DNA of 64,000 nt, from contig JAOSJT010000001.1 of the NCBI GenBank assembly GCA_027493955.1, positions 2,839,131-2,903,130 of the forward strand. The letters run 5' to 3'. Positions 36,659-46,507 of the stretch are shown in pieces. This DNA is from Bacteroidia bacterium. Its GTDB lineage: Bacteria; Bacteroidota; Ignavibacteria; SZUA-365. The position numbers and the translations under genes were made by a program. The notes under the pieces are model-generated. The model was not told where the DNA came from, did not search any database, and saw only the letters and a program-made list of their open reading frames with translations. Numbering within the stretch: position 1 is the first letter of the stretch; each line of letters begins with the position of its first letter.

Positions 36659-38194
36659 ATGACAGACGAGCTTCGTCCCCAACAAGAGCCCGACATAGAG
36701 GTCTTGTACGAACCGGATAATCCCCTGCCCGATTTCACCTTCACCGATCTCCCCGCTGCATTATCCTCACTGGTACAAGGTCTTGGTTGGTTCACCCCCA
36801 CCCCCGTGCAGCGCAAGGCTATACCGTACGTCATGGCGGGCAGAGACATAATCGTCCAAGCGCGCACCGGCAGTGGGAAAACAGCGGCGTACCTGCTCCC
36901 GATTATCCAGCGCATCGACACCACGCAGGCCTGGTGTCAGGCGCTCATTCTCACGCCCACCCGCGAATTGGCCAAGCAGGTTCACGACGTTCTGATGCAA
37001 CTCGTCGGTGACTCGGGTATCCGTTCAGCCCTCGTCTATGGAGGCGTGCGTTACAATGCGCAGATTCGCGATCTGAAAGAAGGCGCGCATATCATCGTGG
37101 GCACACCGGGCCGCGTGCTGGATCACCTCTACCGCGGCACACTCACACTGATGCGCGTGAAGATGCTTGTACTGGACGAGGCGGATGAAATGCTTTCGAT
37201 GGGCTTTTATCCTTCGATGCGCAAACTCCGAAAGCAATTACCGGAAAAACGGCACACCTGCATGTTTTCGGCAACAATGCCGTATCATGTCGAGCAGCTC
37301 GCGCATGAGTTTCTGCAGAATCCCGACCGCCTGAGTCTGAGCAGAGGTAATCAATCCGTCTCCCAGCTCGAGCATTTGTACTATCTCTCGCCGGCGTTGC
37401 AAAAGGATCGGGTCCTTGTCCGTCTGCTTGAATACGAGAATCCGGAATCCGCAATCATTTTCACCAACACCAAGCGCGACGCCGAATATCTCTCGACGTT
37501 CATCAAGAATTACGGCATCGAAGCGCAGCATTTGACCGGCGACCTGCCGCAAAGTAAGCGCGAACGGCTGATGGATAACCTTCGAAGCGGAGAACTGCGC
37601 CTGCTTATCGCCACCGATGTCGCAGCGCGCGGCATTGATATCAGCGATTTGAGCCATGTGTTTCTCTATGACATTCCTGAACACGTCGAGGTGTATGTCC
37701 ATCGGTCGGGGCGCACCGCCCGCGCCGGAAAAACAGGGATTGCCATCACCATTTGCGAGCAATTTCAGGAGAAAAAGCTTCTGGGTATCGCCAAACGCTA
37801 TGGTTTCAGTATAGAAAAAAGCGAATTACCATCCGATGACGCGCTGCAGCAGAGATTGGCGGAACGGCTCACCGTCCATCTCGAACAGCAGATGATTGAT
37901 CTTGCGATCATGGACAGGGAGCGGGCACAGCGCTTCTCTTCGCTCGCGGAGACGATGGCGCAGGACGAAGACCTCCGCCCTCTCCTTGCCATGCTTCTCG
38001 ATCGTTCCTATGTGCAAGGGCTGCATGGACGCGTCTATGAGGGCAAGCCCCGATCCGCCGCAACGGAAGCCGTCCAGGGCACACCCGAGGGCGCAACGCG
38101 GGATAGCAAGAAAAAGCGCAAGCGTCGCGGCACACCGCGTCCGGAAGATGCGTCTGCAAGCGAGACTGCCTCCACGGTTCCGCCGGGCGAGTGA
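36659..38194 (+). CDS. DEAD-box ATP-dependent RNA helicase
   Basis: A 511-residue RNA helicase with all core motifs: Q motif (FTPTPVQRKAIP), ARTGSGKT, LTPTRELAKQ, GTPGRVLDHL, VLDEADEM, SATMP, IIFTNTKRDAE, ATDVAARGIDI and HRSGRTARAGK. The C-terminal tail is basic (KKKRKRRGTPRP), as in DeaD/CsdA-like proteins that act in ribosome assembly or cold-shock RNA unwinding. The start is ambiguous: ATG 36605 gives 18 more residues, but a perfect promoter element lies between the two ATGs, so 36659 is preferred. Confidence 0.92.
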   Translation: MTDELRPQQEPDIEVLYEPDNPLPDFTFTDLPAALSSLVQGLGWFTPTPVQRKAIPYVMAGRDIIVQARTGSGKTAAYLLPIIQRIDTTQAWCQALILTPTRELAKQVHDVLMQLVGDSGIRSALVYGGVRYNAQIRDLKEGAHIIVGTPGRVLDHLYRGTLTLMRVKMLVLDEADEMLSMGFYPSMRKLRKQLPEKRHTCMFSATMPYHVEQLAHEFLQNPDRLSLSRGNQSVSQLEHLYYLSPALQKDRVLVRLLEYENPESAIIFTNTKRDAEYLSTFIKNYGIEAQHLTGDLPQSKRERLMDNLRSGELRLLIATDVAARGIDISDLSHVFLYDIPEHVEVYVHRSGRTARAGKTGIAITICEQFQEKKLLGIAKRYGFSIEKSELPSDDALQQRLAERLTVHLEQQMIDLAIMDRERAQRFSSLAETMAQDEDLRPLLAMLLDRSYVQGLHGRVYEGKPRSAATEAVQGTPEGATRDSKKKRKRRGTPRPEDASASETASTVPPGE

Positions 38195-38218
38195 TTCACC
38201 GGTACCTGTTTGAAAGAA

Positions 38219-38250
38219 CGAGGCTGTCGATGGACAGCCTCGTATTGTTT
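38219..38250. terminator. hairpin terminator between convergent DEAD helicase and clpX
   Basis: A 10-base perfect stem (CGAGGCTGTC/GACAGCCTCG, 38219-38228 and 38233-38242) with GATG loop. On the plus strand it is followed by a weak T-rich tail (TATTGTTT), and on the minus strand by TTCTTTC. Likely bidirectional. Confidence 0.75.
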
Positions 38251-38267
38251 ACACGATGTTGAGTACT

Positions 38268-39521
38268 TCAGGCGGAGCGCTTCTGCTCACTGAAGGAGAG
38301 CACGGGATCGGCACCGTTATCGATGGTGTCGCGGGAAATGAAGCAGCGTGATACCTGTTCACGCGAGGGCAGATGATACATGATGTCCATCATCGCCTTC
38401 TCCAGAATGGAACGTAAGGCGCGAGCACCCGTGCCACGTTCCAGGGCTTTGTCAACGATAGCTTCGAGGGCATCGTGATCGAATTCGAGTTCGACACCTT
38501 CCATCTCAAACAGCTTCTTATATTGCTTTACCAGAGCGTTCTTCGGCTGGGTGAGGATATTACGTAATCCTTCCCGCGAAATCGGATGCAGCACGGACAT
38601 AACCGGGAGACGCCCGATCAGTTCGGGGATGAGACCGAAACGCAGCATGTCGTCCGGCTCCACATGCGAAAGAACATGCAGCCTGTCGTGCTTGTTCATC
38701 GCTGTGGCATCGGATCCGAAACCGACCGGCACCTTGCCGGTTCTGCGTTGAACAATTGTTTCCAGACCTTCGAAAGCGCCACCGCAGATAAAGAGAATAT
38801 CTTTGGTATTGATGTTTATCAAGGGCTGTTCCGGATGTTTGCGGCCTCCTTTGGGCGGCACGCCAACGATGGAGCCCTCGAGGATTTTCAACAGAGCCTG
38901 CTGAACACCTTCACCCGAAACATCGCGTGTGATGGATACATTTTCGCTCTTACGGGCAATCTTGTCTATCTCGTCAATGTAGATAATACCTTGTTCGGCA
39001 CGCTGTACGCTATACTCCGCGTTCTGCAATAAATGCACGAGAATGGACTCGACATCATCGCCGACGTAGCCGGACTCGGTCAACGTCGTGGCATCAGCTA
39101 TCGCGAATGGTACATCGAGAATGCGCGCGAGCGTTCTGGCCAGAAGGGTTTTCCCTGTTCCCGTTGGACCGATGAGGAGAATATTGCTTTTCTCGATCTC
39201 CACATCATCATCACTGAAAAACTGCTTCGATTCCAGGCGCTTGTAGTGATTATAGACGGCGACAGCAAGCGTCTTCTTCGCACTCTCCTGCCCGATAACA
39301 TAGTCATCCAGGGCTTTCTTGATCTGCGCAGGTGCTCGCAGCTTCCGGGATTTCGCCGATGACGTGTTAAAGGCGGCGGCATTGCTTTTAAGAATGTCCA
39401 CCGAACTCAATACACATTGATTGCATATGTACACATCGGGGCCGGCGATAATGCTCTCCACGTCACGTGATGAACGTCCGCAAAAGGAGCATTTGATGGT
39501 ATCAGATTTCCGTGTACTCAT
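38268..39521 (-). CDS. clpX: ATP-dependent Clp protease ATP-binding subunit ClpX
   Basis: A 417-residue AAA+ unfoldase. The N-terminal C4 zinc domain (CSFCG...CNQC) that recognises substrates is intact. It is followed by Walker A (GPTGTGKT), the pore-loop GYVGDD, Walker B ([13 protein letters not shown]), the IGF-like GFGSDA region for ClpP docking, and the sensor-2 GARALR motif. clpP and tig are not adjacent here, unlike in many bacteria. A strong terminator separates it from the upstream HTH gene, so clpX has its own promoter in 39522-39553. Confidence 0.97.
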   Translation of the reverse strand: MSTRKSDTIKCSFCGRSSRDVESIIAGPDVYICNQCVLSSVDILKSNAAAFNTSSAKSRKLRAPAQIKKALDDYVIGQESAKKTLAVAVYNHYKRLESKQFFSDDDVEIEKSNILLIGPTGTGKTLLARTLARILDVPFAIADATTLTESGYVGDDVESILVHLLQNAEYSVQRAEQGIIYIDEIDKIARKSENVSITRDVSGEGVQQALLKILEGSIVGVPPKGGRKHPEQPLININTKDILFICGGAFEGLETIVQRRTGKVPVGFGSDATAMNKHDRLHVLSHVEPDDMLRFGLIPELIGRLPVMSVLHPISREGLRNILTQPKNALVKQYKKLFEMEGVELEFDHDALEAIVDKALERGTGARALRSILEKAMMDIMYHLPSREQVSRCFISRDTIDNGADPVLSFSEQKRSA

Positions 39522-39553
39522 CGTATCGTGATATATCGGGTAAGGGCGGTTGT

Positions 39554-39593
39554 AAAAATGCTGGTTCCGTTCCCTGGTCTGGAACGGAACCAG
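39554..39593 (-). terminator. rho-independent terminator of the HTH/AT-hook gene
   Basis: A 13-base perfect stem CTGGTTCCGTTCC/GGAACGGAACCAG (39561-39573 and 39581-39593) is followed on the minus strand by T5 (39554-39558). It lies 24 bases after the stop of the HTH/AT-hook gene. Confidence 0.88.
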
Positions 39594-39617
39594 TAAGAAA
39601 TAATACGCAAACGCGCT

Positions 39618-40184
39618 TTACTTTCCAATCTTCTTGAGGAAGTCTGCTTCGAGTTTCTGGAGCTGCTTGAGGAAATCCAGACGGGCTTCCGCCATGGCGA
39701 TTTCCTTTGAGAGCGTTCCGCCCAGCAGACCGGAGACGGGGAGGTTTGCGGGCTGCGGAGCGGGTGCACTCGCGGGAACCGCCTTCTTCGGCCGTCCTGC
39801 CGCCTTACGGCGAGCCTTCGGTTTCGGTCCGGGTTTTTTCGCTGCCACAGGGGCGGGAGCGGTTTCCGCCTTGGGTTTCGGTCCCGGTTTTTTTCCGGCG
39901 GTCTTGGGCTTCGGGCCGGGTTTCTTGGACGCGGGCGTGGAGGCAACAGGCGCCGGAGCCGCTTTGGTCGTTCGCGGACTGGCAACAGCGTTGGGAGACG
40001 CCGCGAATTTTTCCTGGAATTTGTTGAAACGCGCGGCGACACTATCCGTCACACGCCCGGACTTCCCCGACTTGATGTTCCGCAGTGTGATATAGTTAAT
40101 ACCACTCTGAATCGAGACCTGACGCAGCGATGTGTGTTTCTCCATCACGGCGAGCGCGGCCCGGATTTTCTGCAGTTCGTCCAT
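39618..40184 (-). CDS. HTH DNA-binding protein with KPGPKPK/AT-hook repeats
   Basis: A 188-residue, strongly basic protein. Residues 1-60 form a lambda-repressor-like helix-turn-helix (SLRQVSIQSGINYITLRNIK). Residues 80-135 are an Ala/Pro/Lys-rich arm with three KKPGPKPK repeats (87-94, 98-105, 116-123) and a GRPKK AT-hook core (130-134). Residues 158-187 form a coiled coil for dimerisation. The arm resembles histone H1 tails and suggests a nucleoid-associated protein binding the AT minor groove. AGGAG lies 6 bases before ATG 40184. No named family is recognised. Confidence 0.82.
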   Translation of the reverse strand: MDELQKIRAALAVMEKHTSLRQVSIQSGINYITLRNIKSGKSGRVTDSVAARFNKFQEKFAASPNAVASPRTTKAAPAPVASTPASKKPGPKPKTAGKKPGPKPKAETAPAPVAAKKPGPKPKARRKAAGRPKKAVPASAPAPQPANLPVSGLLGGTLSKEIAMAEARLDFLKQLQKLEADFLKKIGK

Positions 40185-40727
40185 GAAATACTCCTGGGTT
40201 GATAAATGAAAGAAGAGAGGGTTGGTGTAGATGAGAGATGTAATTCTGAAATGAAAAATATATAATTCGGAAGTCACTGTCAACAAAATTATTCTCGGTG
40301 CGAGATTATGCGTGCCTGCGAAAGTGGTGTATCCCTCACCGTTGTCACATACCATGGCGTGCCTCATCCCTCCGTCACGGTATTTCCGGATCCACCGCAT
40401 GACGGCTGATCCTGCGAAAAACGAGCTCAGGATTTTACACATCCCGGCACTAGTGCACATAGAAAGCCGATACCGGTTTGCCGGTGAATCACACATACGC
40501 TGCACCGAAAATCAGCAGCGCCGCCGCACCGGTGCCGCCGTTCGCTATCCCGGTGGCGCCGATCAGGTGCTCGCAGAGGAGTGGCGCATGCCGCCTCGGA
40601 GATGTGCATGAGATTGAGAATCGCGAGGGAGCGGCACGACCTCCGGTTGCTTTTCGACAGAGAGGTTCTTACGAAACTCAGCATCGGCGGACGCACCGGC
40701 GCAGGCAGGCCCGCAGTGCACGGTGCA
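40185..40727. other. intergenic region without convincing gene
   Basis: About 540 bases, AT-rich next to the HTH gene (its likely promoter). The minus strand at 40490-40610 can be read as a short hydrophobic peptide (LIGATGIANGGTGAAALLIFGAAYV), but it has no start codon or ribosome-binding site, so it is at most a remnant. Confidence 0.45.
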
Positions 40728-42452
40728 TCAGTTGGATGTGCCGGTACTCTTTACCGCCTTCGCTTTGCCATATCCGCGGGGATCGCTACAACCATACCAT
40801 ATCCCTGTGGTCGCATCGTACAATATCCCCTCCACTCTGCCGAACGGCTGCACTTCCTTCAATGTATGGCCTTTGCCGGAAAGCTGGATCCGGACCTCCG
40901 GCGCCAATGCACCACTCTCATACTCGATTCTGTCAGGATACCATTGATGGTGGAATCGCGGAGCGGCTATCGCGTTGTGCAGCGGCATATCGAATGCGAC
41001 AATGTTCAGTATCGTCTGCAGCACCGAGGTTATAATTTTCGAACCGCCCGGACTTCCCGTAAGCAACCACGGTTTGCCGTCCTTGAGCACGATAGTGGGT
41101 GTCATGGAACTCAACATCCGTTTGCCCGGAGCTATGCTGTTCGCTTCACTTCCCAATAAGCCGAATTGATTCGCTGCTCCAGGCTTTACACTGAAATCAT
41201 CCATTTCATTATTCAACAGCACTCCGGTCCCGGGGACGACATAGTATCCACCGAAGGTACTGTTGAGCGTCGTCGTGACACAGACAGCATTTCCCCGCGC
41301 ATCCATAACGGCGAAGTGCGTTGTATTATCGCTCTCCCGCACGGGTAACGCCGTACCATGCAGCTCTGTACTGGGTGTCGCTCGGGCAGTATCGATGGCT
41401 TCATACCATGCCGCGACGGTCGAGGCGCTCAACAACGAGTCCACCGGAACGACCGTATACTCCGGATCTCCTCCGAATACCGCGCGATCCGCAAACGCTC
41501 TGCGCATGACTTCGGTCATGACATGCGCGGTCAATGCCGATGAGCGCGGCTCGATCAAACGGGGATAGTTCTCCAACACACCGAGCATCTGGAGCAGAGC
41601 GATGCCCCCGGAACTGGGGGGCGGCATGCTCAAGACCGCCAAACCACGGTATGATCCGCGCAGGGGAACGCGCTGCACACTGCGATAGTTAGCGAGATCC
41701 TCTTCCGTTATCAATCCACCATCCCGGCGCATCGCTTCCGCTATACTGCGAGCAGTTTCACCGCGATAAAAGCCATCACGTCCCGATATAATAATCCGCT
41801 CGATGCTCCGCGCCAGATCGCGTTGCCTCCATCTGACGCTCTTCCGTGGAACCTTGCCGCCGGGAAGAAAACAGCGAGATGTTGAAGTATATAATCGGAA
41901 GCTGTCGGCATATTTTTGCAGCAACGCACGCAGTCGCGGATGCGGGACAAACCCGTCGCGCGCGTAATGATACGCCGGGCGCAACACCTCTTCGCGCGTC
42001 ATGCTTCCGTACTGTTCGAGCGCACGCAGAAATCCGTCCACAGTACCCGGCGTCCCTGCCGCCAGTGGTCCGCGCAGTGATGCATTCGTTCGTACGCTAC
42101 CGTCACCGTGCAGATACATGTCGCGATGTGCGCCGGAGGGAGCTGTTTCGCGGGCATCAATCGCAGTTGTCCTGCCATCCGCCGTGCGGATGAGAATGAA
42201 AGATCCACCGCCGAGATTTCCCGCGGAGGGATAGGTGACCGCAAGGACAAAGCCCATTGCGACCGCCGCATCAACGGCGTTCCCTCCGTTTCGCAATACA
42301 TTCACCCCGGCCTCGGTAGCAAGCGGACATGCGGAAACGGCCATACCGCCACGTCCCGCGACAAGTTCTCCCGCATTTTGTGCGTTCAGCAATCCGTTCA
42401 CAGGCACGCAGAGGACGGAAAGCAGCGCGAGGAGATGTACTATTTTGTTCAT
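40728..42452 (-). CDS. ggt: gamma-glutamyltransferase (gamma-glutamyltranspeptidase), periplasmic
   Basis: A 574-residue precursor with signal peptide (residues 1-21, ending GLLNAQ). It has AVAMGFVLAVTYPSAGNLGGGSF, the autocatalytic cleavage/nucleophile Thr in SDNTTHFAVMDARGNAV, and MLNNEMDDF...SSMTPTIVLKDGKP near the C-terminus, where family members have the GSPGGSKI oxyanion segment (also present). It splits glutathione and gamma-glutamyl peptides in the periplasm. Of three clustered ATGs (42464, 42461, 42452) the last gives the best signal peptide; AGGA lies 11 bases upstream. Confidence 0.93.
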   Translation of the reverse strand: MNKIVHLLALLSVLCVPVNGLLNAQNAGELVAGRGGMAVSACPLATEAGVNVLRNGGNAVDAAVAMGFVLAVTYPSAGNLGGGSFILIRTADGRTTAIDARETAPSGAHRDMYLHGDGSVRTNASLRGPLAAGTPGTVDGFLRALEQYGSMTREEVLRPAYHYARDGFVPHPRLRALLQKYADSFRLYTSTSRCFLPGGKVPRKSVRWRQRDLARSIERIIISGRDGFYRGETARSIAEAMRRDGGLITEEDLANYRSVQRVPLRGSYRGLAVLSMPPPSSGGIALLQMLGVLENYPRLIEPRSSALTAHVMTEVMRRAFADRAVFGGDPEYTVVPVDSLLSASTVAAWYEAIDTARATPSTELHGTALPVRESDNTTHFAVMDARGNAVCVTTTLNSTFGGYYVVPGTGVLLNNEMDDFSVKPGAANQFGLLGSEANSIAPGKRMLSSMTPTIVLKDGKPWLLTGSPGGSKIITSVLQTILNIVAFDMPLHNAIAAPRFHHQWYPDRIEYESGALAPEVRIQLSGKGHTLKEVQPFGRVEGILYDATTGIWYGCSDPRGYGKAKAVKSTGTSN

Positions 42453-42764
42453 CCGGTTCATCATCCTGGATAATATAACCATCAGCGATGATAGTATCCG
42501 CTGTGTCGCATCCGCCTGGGATGACGGAATACCCGGGAGCACGGGTATCCGTTGCGAGGATGCCAGAAAATCCTTGTTGCATGGCACGGCTTTTCGCGCT
42601 GTGTTCCGGTCATTGCGAGCAGACCTGCTCCTTCCCATGGACATGCACACAAAGGTACGGGTCACATTACACGCCGGCAGGCTGCATGTGGGGGTGGCGC
42701 CGCATCGTCCGGCTGAGTATATTAGTGTTATGTGTCCGATTCATTGTTCATTAAAGGATGTACG
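42453..42764. other. divergent promoter region of ggt and S9 peptidase
   Basis: About 310 bases between divergent genes. A TATATTAG element (42718-42725) near the S9 peptidase start resembles TAnnTTTG. No further gene is visible; open frames here are extensions of the neighbours. Confidence 0.4.
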
Positions 42765-44873
42765 ATGTACAAACAGCTGATACCTATCGGGCTGCTCCTT
42801 GCAGTCATGTTTCGCATCTCCGATGCCCAGAACCAGGCAGAACGTCGACCGATCTCTCCCGATGTGCAGAAGAAACTGCAAGCGCAGGTTCTCCAGCGGC
42901 AGCAGCAAGCGACCCGACTGATCACCGCCGAGGAGTTGCTCTCACTGAAACGTGTGGGCGGACCAAGCGTCTCCCCTGACGGGAAATGGATACTGTATTC
43001 CGTGAACACTCCCGACATCACAGAAAATCGCGGAAACACGGATTTATTCCTCCTCTCCATCGACGGTTCCATTCGCCGCCTGCTCGCCGCATCTCCGGCT
43101 GCAGACTACAACGGTGTGTGGTCTCCGGACGGCAAAACCGTCGCCTTTATTTCAACACGCGCAGGCACTCCGCAGATTTACACGATTCCGGTAGATGGTG
43201 GAGAAGCCGTCAAGGTGAGTGCTATCGAGAACGGCGTCAGCAATCTGTCCTGGTCGCCGGACGGCGCCTACTTTGCCTTCACTTCCGACGTGAAGGTCGG
43301 GAAAACCATTGCGGAGCGTTTCCCGAACAGAGCTAAAGCGAATGTCCGCATCTACGATCGCATCCATGTCCGCCACTGGGATGAATGGAACGATGAACTC
43401 TCCATGCATCTGTGTATCATGCCCGTACAGGGCGGACCCGCGGTGGATCTGATGGAGGGCGAGATGTTCGAAACGCCGATGAAACCCTTCGGCGGTGCCG
43501 AGCAGATTGCCTGGTCCCCCGATGGAAAGGAAATTGCCTACGTTTCCAAGAAAATCGAAAACTATGCGACCAGTACGAATTCGGATGTGTACATTGTCGA
43601 CATCGCGAGCAAGGTGACACGCAATATTACCACTGGTCTTGTCGGCTTCGACCGTGATCCGGTCTACTCCCCCGACGGCCGCTGGATCGCGTTTCACTCA
43701 ATGGAGAGGGACGGGCATGAAGCCGACAGAAACCGCCTCATGCTGTATGATCGAAAAAATGGCGACATTCGTGAGTTGTCGAAAAATCTCGATCAGTGGG
43801 TGGGAAGCACGAAGTGGGCGCCTGATTCGAAGTCTCTCTATTTCCAGGCGGAGGACGGCGCCACGGTGCAGATCTATCGCATGATACTCGACGGGTCCTT
43901 CGAAATTCTGACGGGGGGCCTGTTCAACCATGATGCCGGCCTGGATATTACTCCCGATGGGAAAACGCTGATATATGGCAGACGCAACTTCAACGCGCCA
44001 ACGGAACTCTACGCACAGGAGGCGAAAAAAGGCGCCCGACCGCTTCCCCTGACCGCTGAAAACACAGCTTTTCTATCGAACATCCGGCAGGTCCGATTCG
44101 AAGAACGATGGATCCCCAGTACGGATGGAAAGAAAGTTCAGACCTGGATTGTGTATCCGCCGGATTTCGATCCGAAGAACAAATACCCGATGATCACCTA
44201 CTGCCAGGGGGGACCTCAGGCGACCGTCAGCCAGTTTTTCAGTTACGCCTGGAACTTCCTGTTGATGGCGTCGAAGGGGTATGTGGTTGTCGCACCGAAC
44301 CGGCGCGGACTTCCCGGCTTCGGTCAGGAATGGAACGATGCCATCAGTAAGGATTGGGGTGGCATGCCCATGCAGGATATTCTGGCGGCGACGGATGCGA
44401 TGCTGAAGGAACCGTTTATCGACACGAAACAGGTATCGGCCATCGGTGCGAGTGCTGGCGGTTATGCGGTATTCTGGCTCGCCGGGAATCATCAGGGGCG
44501 GTTCAGCAGCTTTGTATCACACTGCGGCGTGTTCAACCTCGAGAGCATGTACGGCGCGACAGAAGAACTCTGGTTTACCAATTGGGAAAATGGCGGCCCC
44601 TACTGGGACCCGCGCTATACACCCAATTACGAAAAGCACTCCCCTCATCGTTATGCACAGAACTGGGACACACCCATACTCATCATCACCGGGGAGAAGG
44701 ATTTCCGCGTTCCCTATACGCAAAGTCTCGAGGCATTCACGGTGGCACAGGTGAAGGGAATCCCCTCAAAGCTCATCGTGTATCCGGATGAAAATCACTG
44801 GGTACTGCGTCCACAGGAGCAGTTGATCTGGTTCGACGAATTTTTCGATTTTCTCGCCGAACATCGCAAGTAG
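42765..44873 (+). CDS. S9 family prolyl oligopeptidase-like peptidase, exported
   Basis: A 702-residue serine peptidase. The signal peptide (1-22, ending RISDAQ) is followed by a short helical part, a beta-propeller with many WSPDG/YSPDGRW repeats (about 60-420) and an alpha/beta-hydrolase domain. The Ser is in AIGASAGGYAVFW, the Asp in ITGEKDFRVPYTQ and the His in PDENHWVL. The layout fits dipeptidyl-/acylaminoacyl-peptidases of the S9C type found in Bacteroidota. AAAGGA lies 6 bases before ATG 42765. It is distinct in sequence from the S9 enzyme at 31.3 kb. Confidence 0.93.
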   Translation: MYKQLIPIGLLLAVMFRISDAQNQAERRPISPDVQKKLQAQVLQRQQQATRLITAEELLSLKRVGGPSVSPDGKWILYSVNTPDITENRGNTDLFLLSIDGSIRRLLAASPAADYNGVWSPDGKTVAFISTRAGTPQIYTIPVDGGEAVKVSAIENGVSNLSWSPDGAYFAFTSDVKVGKTIAERFPNRAKANVRIYDRIHVRHWDEWNDELSMHLCIMPVQGGPAVDLMEGEMFETPMKPFGGAEQIAWSPDGKEIAYVSKKIENYATSTNSDVYIVDIASKVTRNITTGLVGFDRDPVYSPDGRWIAFHSMERDGHEADRNRLMLYDRKNGDIRELSKNLDQWVGSTKWAPDSKSLYFQAEDGATVQIYRMILDGSFEILTGGLFNHDAGLDITPDGKTLIYGRRNFNAPTELYAQEAKKGARPLPLTAENTAFLSNIRQVRFEERWIPSTDGKKVQTWIVYPPDFDPKNKYPMITYCQGGPQATVSQFFSYAWNFLLMASKGYVVVAPNRRGLPGFGQEWNDAISKDWGGMPMQDILAATDAMLKEPFIDTKQVSAIGASAGGYAVFWLAGNHQGRFSSFVSHCGVFNLESMYGATEELWFTNWENGGPYWDPRYTPNYEKHSPHRYAQNWDTPILIITGEKDFRVPYTQSLEAFTVAQVKGIPSKLIVYPDENHWVLRPQEQLIWFDEFFDFLAEHRK

Positions 44874-44892
44874 CATCGGGGATCGAAATGGT

Positions 44893-44928
44893 ACGGCGGC
44901 GTCCTGCATCAGTGCGGGACGCCGCCGT
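44893..44928. terminator. GC-rich hairpin between convergent genes
   Basis: A 12-base stem ACGGCGGCGTCC/GGACGCCGCCGT with an 11-base loop, between the S9 peptidase and the convergent T9SS protein. No T tract follows, so rho-independent termination is uncertain. Confidence 0.4.
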
Positions 44929-44953
44929 CACGTTGGGCTGGTAGTGCCGAATT

Positions 44954-45631
44954 CTATTGAATCATGACCATACGCTTGACCGCAGAAAACGTGCCCGCGG
45001 ACATGCGATAGAGATACAACCCTGTAGCTGCGAGCTGTCCGTCGTTGTTGCGACCGTTCCATGTTGCGGAGTAAACTCCCGGTTGCATGACATCGTTGAC
45101 CAACGTCCGCACAAGCGCACCGCCGACGCTGTATATCTCGAGACGCACGTGACCCGATAGGGGGACACCGAATTCTATTCTCGTGGTGGGGTTAAAGGGA
45201 TTGGGATAATTCGTTCCGAGATGGTATTCCGCAGCAAGACCAACACGTGTTTCAACCGACGTTGTTTTCGGGAAATCCGTGGGATCTCCCGGATTCGTCA
45301 CGAGACTGCGGTCGCCAGGCTGCGCCTGACCAGGGGTCCAGGAACCTGTCGGATCCTGCAATTCCTGTCCGTTGGTAAAGCCATCCCCGTCACTGTCAAG
45401 CTGCGCGAGTTCTGGTCCCCACTTCACACTGCCAGCCGCTCCCGACACCGTCAGGAAATTCCGCTGGATCTCTCTCCCGAACGCATTGCGATCCCCTCCG
45501 GGCACGACGTGACAGGTGAGGCAGGATTTCACGGTGCCGTGTGGGACCTGATTTTCGCGAAAGTTCCTTCCGATAAGAAAGGTGCCCGAGGTAATACCCA
45601 GAAGAAAAAAGAGTACTACGATTTTTTTCAT
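44954..45631 (-). CDS. secreted CXXCH protein with T9SS C-terminal sorting domain
   Basis: A 225-residue exported protein. The signal peptide covers 1-19. CLTCH at 37-41 is a possible c-heme site, or a temptin-like cysteine pair. A calcium-binding type-3 repeat LDSDGDGFTNGQEL is followed by a type A T9SS sorting domain that starts at YPNPFNPTTRIEF and ends GLYLYRM...KRMVMIQ. GGAG lies 6 bases before the ATG. It is the last gene of an operon with DUF5777-like, YceI and CX4CH lipoprotein genes, suggesting a cell-surface redox role. Confidence 0.85.
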   Translation of the reverse strand: MKKIVVLFFLLGITSGTFLIGRNFRENQVPHGTVKSCLTCHVVPGGDRNAFGREIQRNFLTVSGAAGSVKWGPELAQLDSDGDGFTNGQELQDPTGSWTPGQAQPGDRSLVTNPGDPTDFPKTTSVETRVGLAAEYHLGTNYPNPFNPTTRIEFGVPLSGHVRLEIYSVGGALVRTLVNDVMQPGVYSATWNGRNNDGQLAATGLYLYRMSAGTFSAVKRMVMIQ

Positions 45632-45652
45632 ATGTTCTCCAGAAAATCTGTT

Positions 45653-46507
45653 CTAAAATGTGAGCAAGCGCGTGATATTGAAGCCGATATGCAATTCTCC
45701 ATCATTGAAGGAACTGCCGGCACCGGCCAAAAATTGGGTCGTGTTAAGCAGGGTGCTGTTGCTTAACAACACTTTGAAAAAATGTCCACCGGTCTCCAGT
45801 TCCACACCCACCGAGAGCGGATTGTGGCCCGAGCGCCATCCCGTCACCGTGGGATTCCATTCCAGAAGGACGTTCAGAACCCGCGTGATATAGTATTGGG
45901 CGTGCACACCAAGTGTAAAAGAGTACTGCCGCTCGGGACAAGGGAGATGACTGTTATTCAGATACGACGGGACGATGCCGAGCGCAAATCGTTCATCATA
46001 CATCGTATTCAAAATCAACTGCGCGAACCATTGCGCGTTATCGGTATCCCAGGTATCCGTACCCGGCACATCCGTATTCCATGCGAGACCGGCGCGGGCG
46101 GCAACGAGCAGGGGCATCACCTCGTGGCGGATTGCGAGAAGCTTGTGCTTCACGGTCAGATCCAGGTTGTCCTGCACGTTGCTGCGCCCGAGCGTCACAA
46201 CACCGTCATCACTCCAGGCATACCCCAACGCGAGACGAATGTTGACCGGTCCGTCGAAACCCCACAGCGTCGTACTGCCGTCTTTGATTGTCGGGATGAA
46301 ACGGTGCGAAATCTCGAATTCAAAGTTCCCCTGCTGCATGGTGGTCGCGGTGGGCAGATTGACTGCATGCGTGGAATGGAACAGTTCCAGCGGCGGCGGT
46401 TCCGCTTCCTCGCTGCGCTTCCAGCCGGAACCATCCTGTGCGAGGCCTTGGGCACCGATGACCAGAGGAACAAGAAGGAAAAATAGTCGTAGCGCTCTGT
46501 GATTCAT
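45653..46507 (-). CDS. DUF5777-like outer-membrane beta-barrel protein
   Basis: A 284-residue exported barrel: signal peptide 1-23 (ending GLAQ), then HAVNLPTATTMQQGNFEFEISHRF, GFDGPVNIRLALGYAWSDD and alternating strands to the C-terminal HIGFNITRLLTF. This start pattern is characteristic of the DUF5777 family, which in Bacteroidota often occurs with cytochrome-like and YceI proteins. Its ATG overlaps the YceI stop (ATGA), showing translational coupling. Function unknown. Confidence 0.78.
   Translation of the reverse strand: MNHRALRLFFLLVPLVIGAQGLAQDGSGWKRSEEAEPPPLELFHSTHAVNLPTATTMQQGNFEFEISHRFIPTIKDGSTTLWGFDGPVNIRLALGYAWSDDGVVTLGRSNVQDNLDLTVKHKLLAIRHEVMPLLVAARAGLAWNTDVPGTDTWDTDNAQWFAQLILNTMYDERFALGIVPSYLNNSHLPCPERQYSFTLGVHAQYYITRVLNVLLEWNPTVTGWRSGHNPLSVGVELETGGHFFKVLLSNSTLLNTTQFLAGAGSSFNDGELHIGFNITRLLTF

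Noticed and set aside
40490-40610. hydrophobic peptide readable on the minus strand (possible membrane-protein remnant)
   Set aside because: No start codon or ribosome-binding site and too short to judge. Noted only as a possible decayed fragment.
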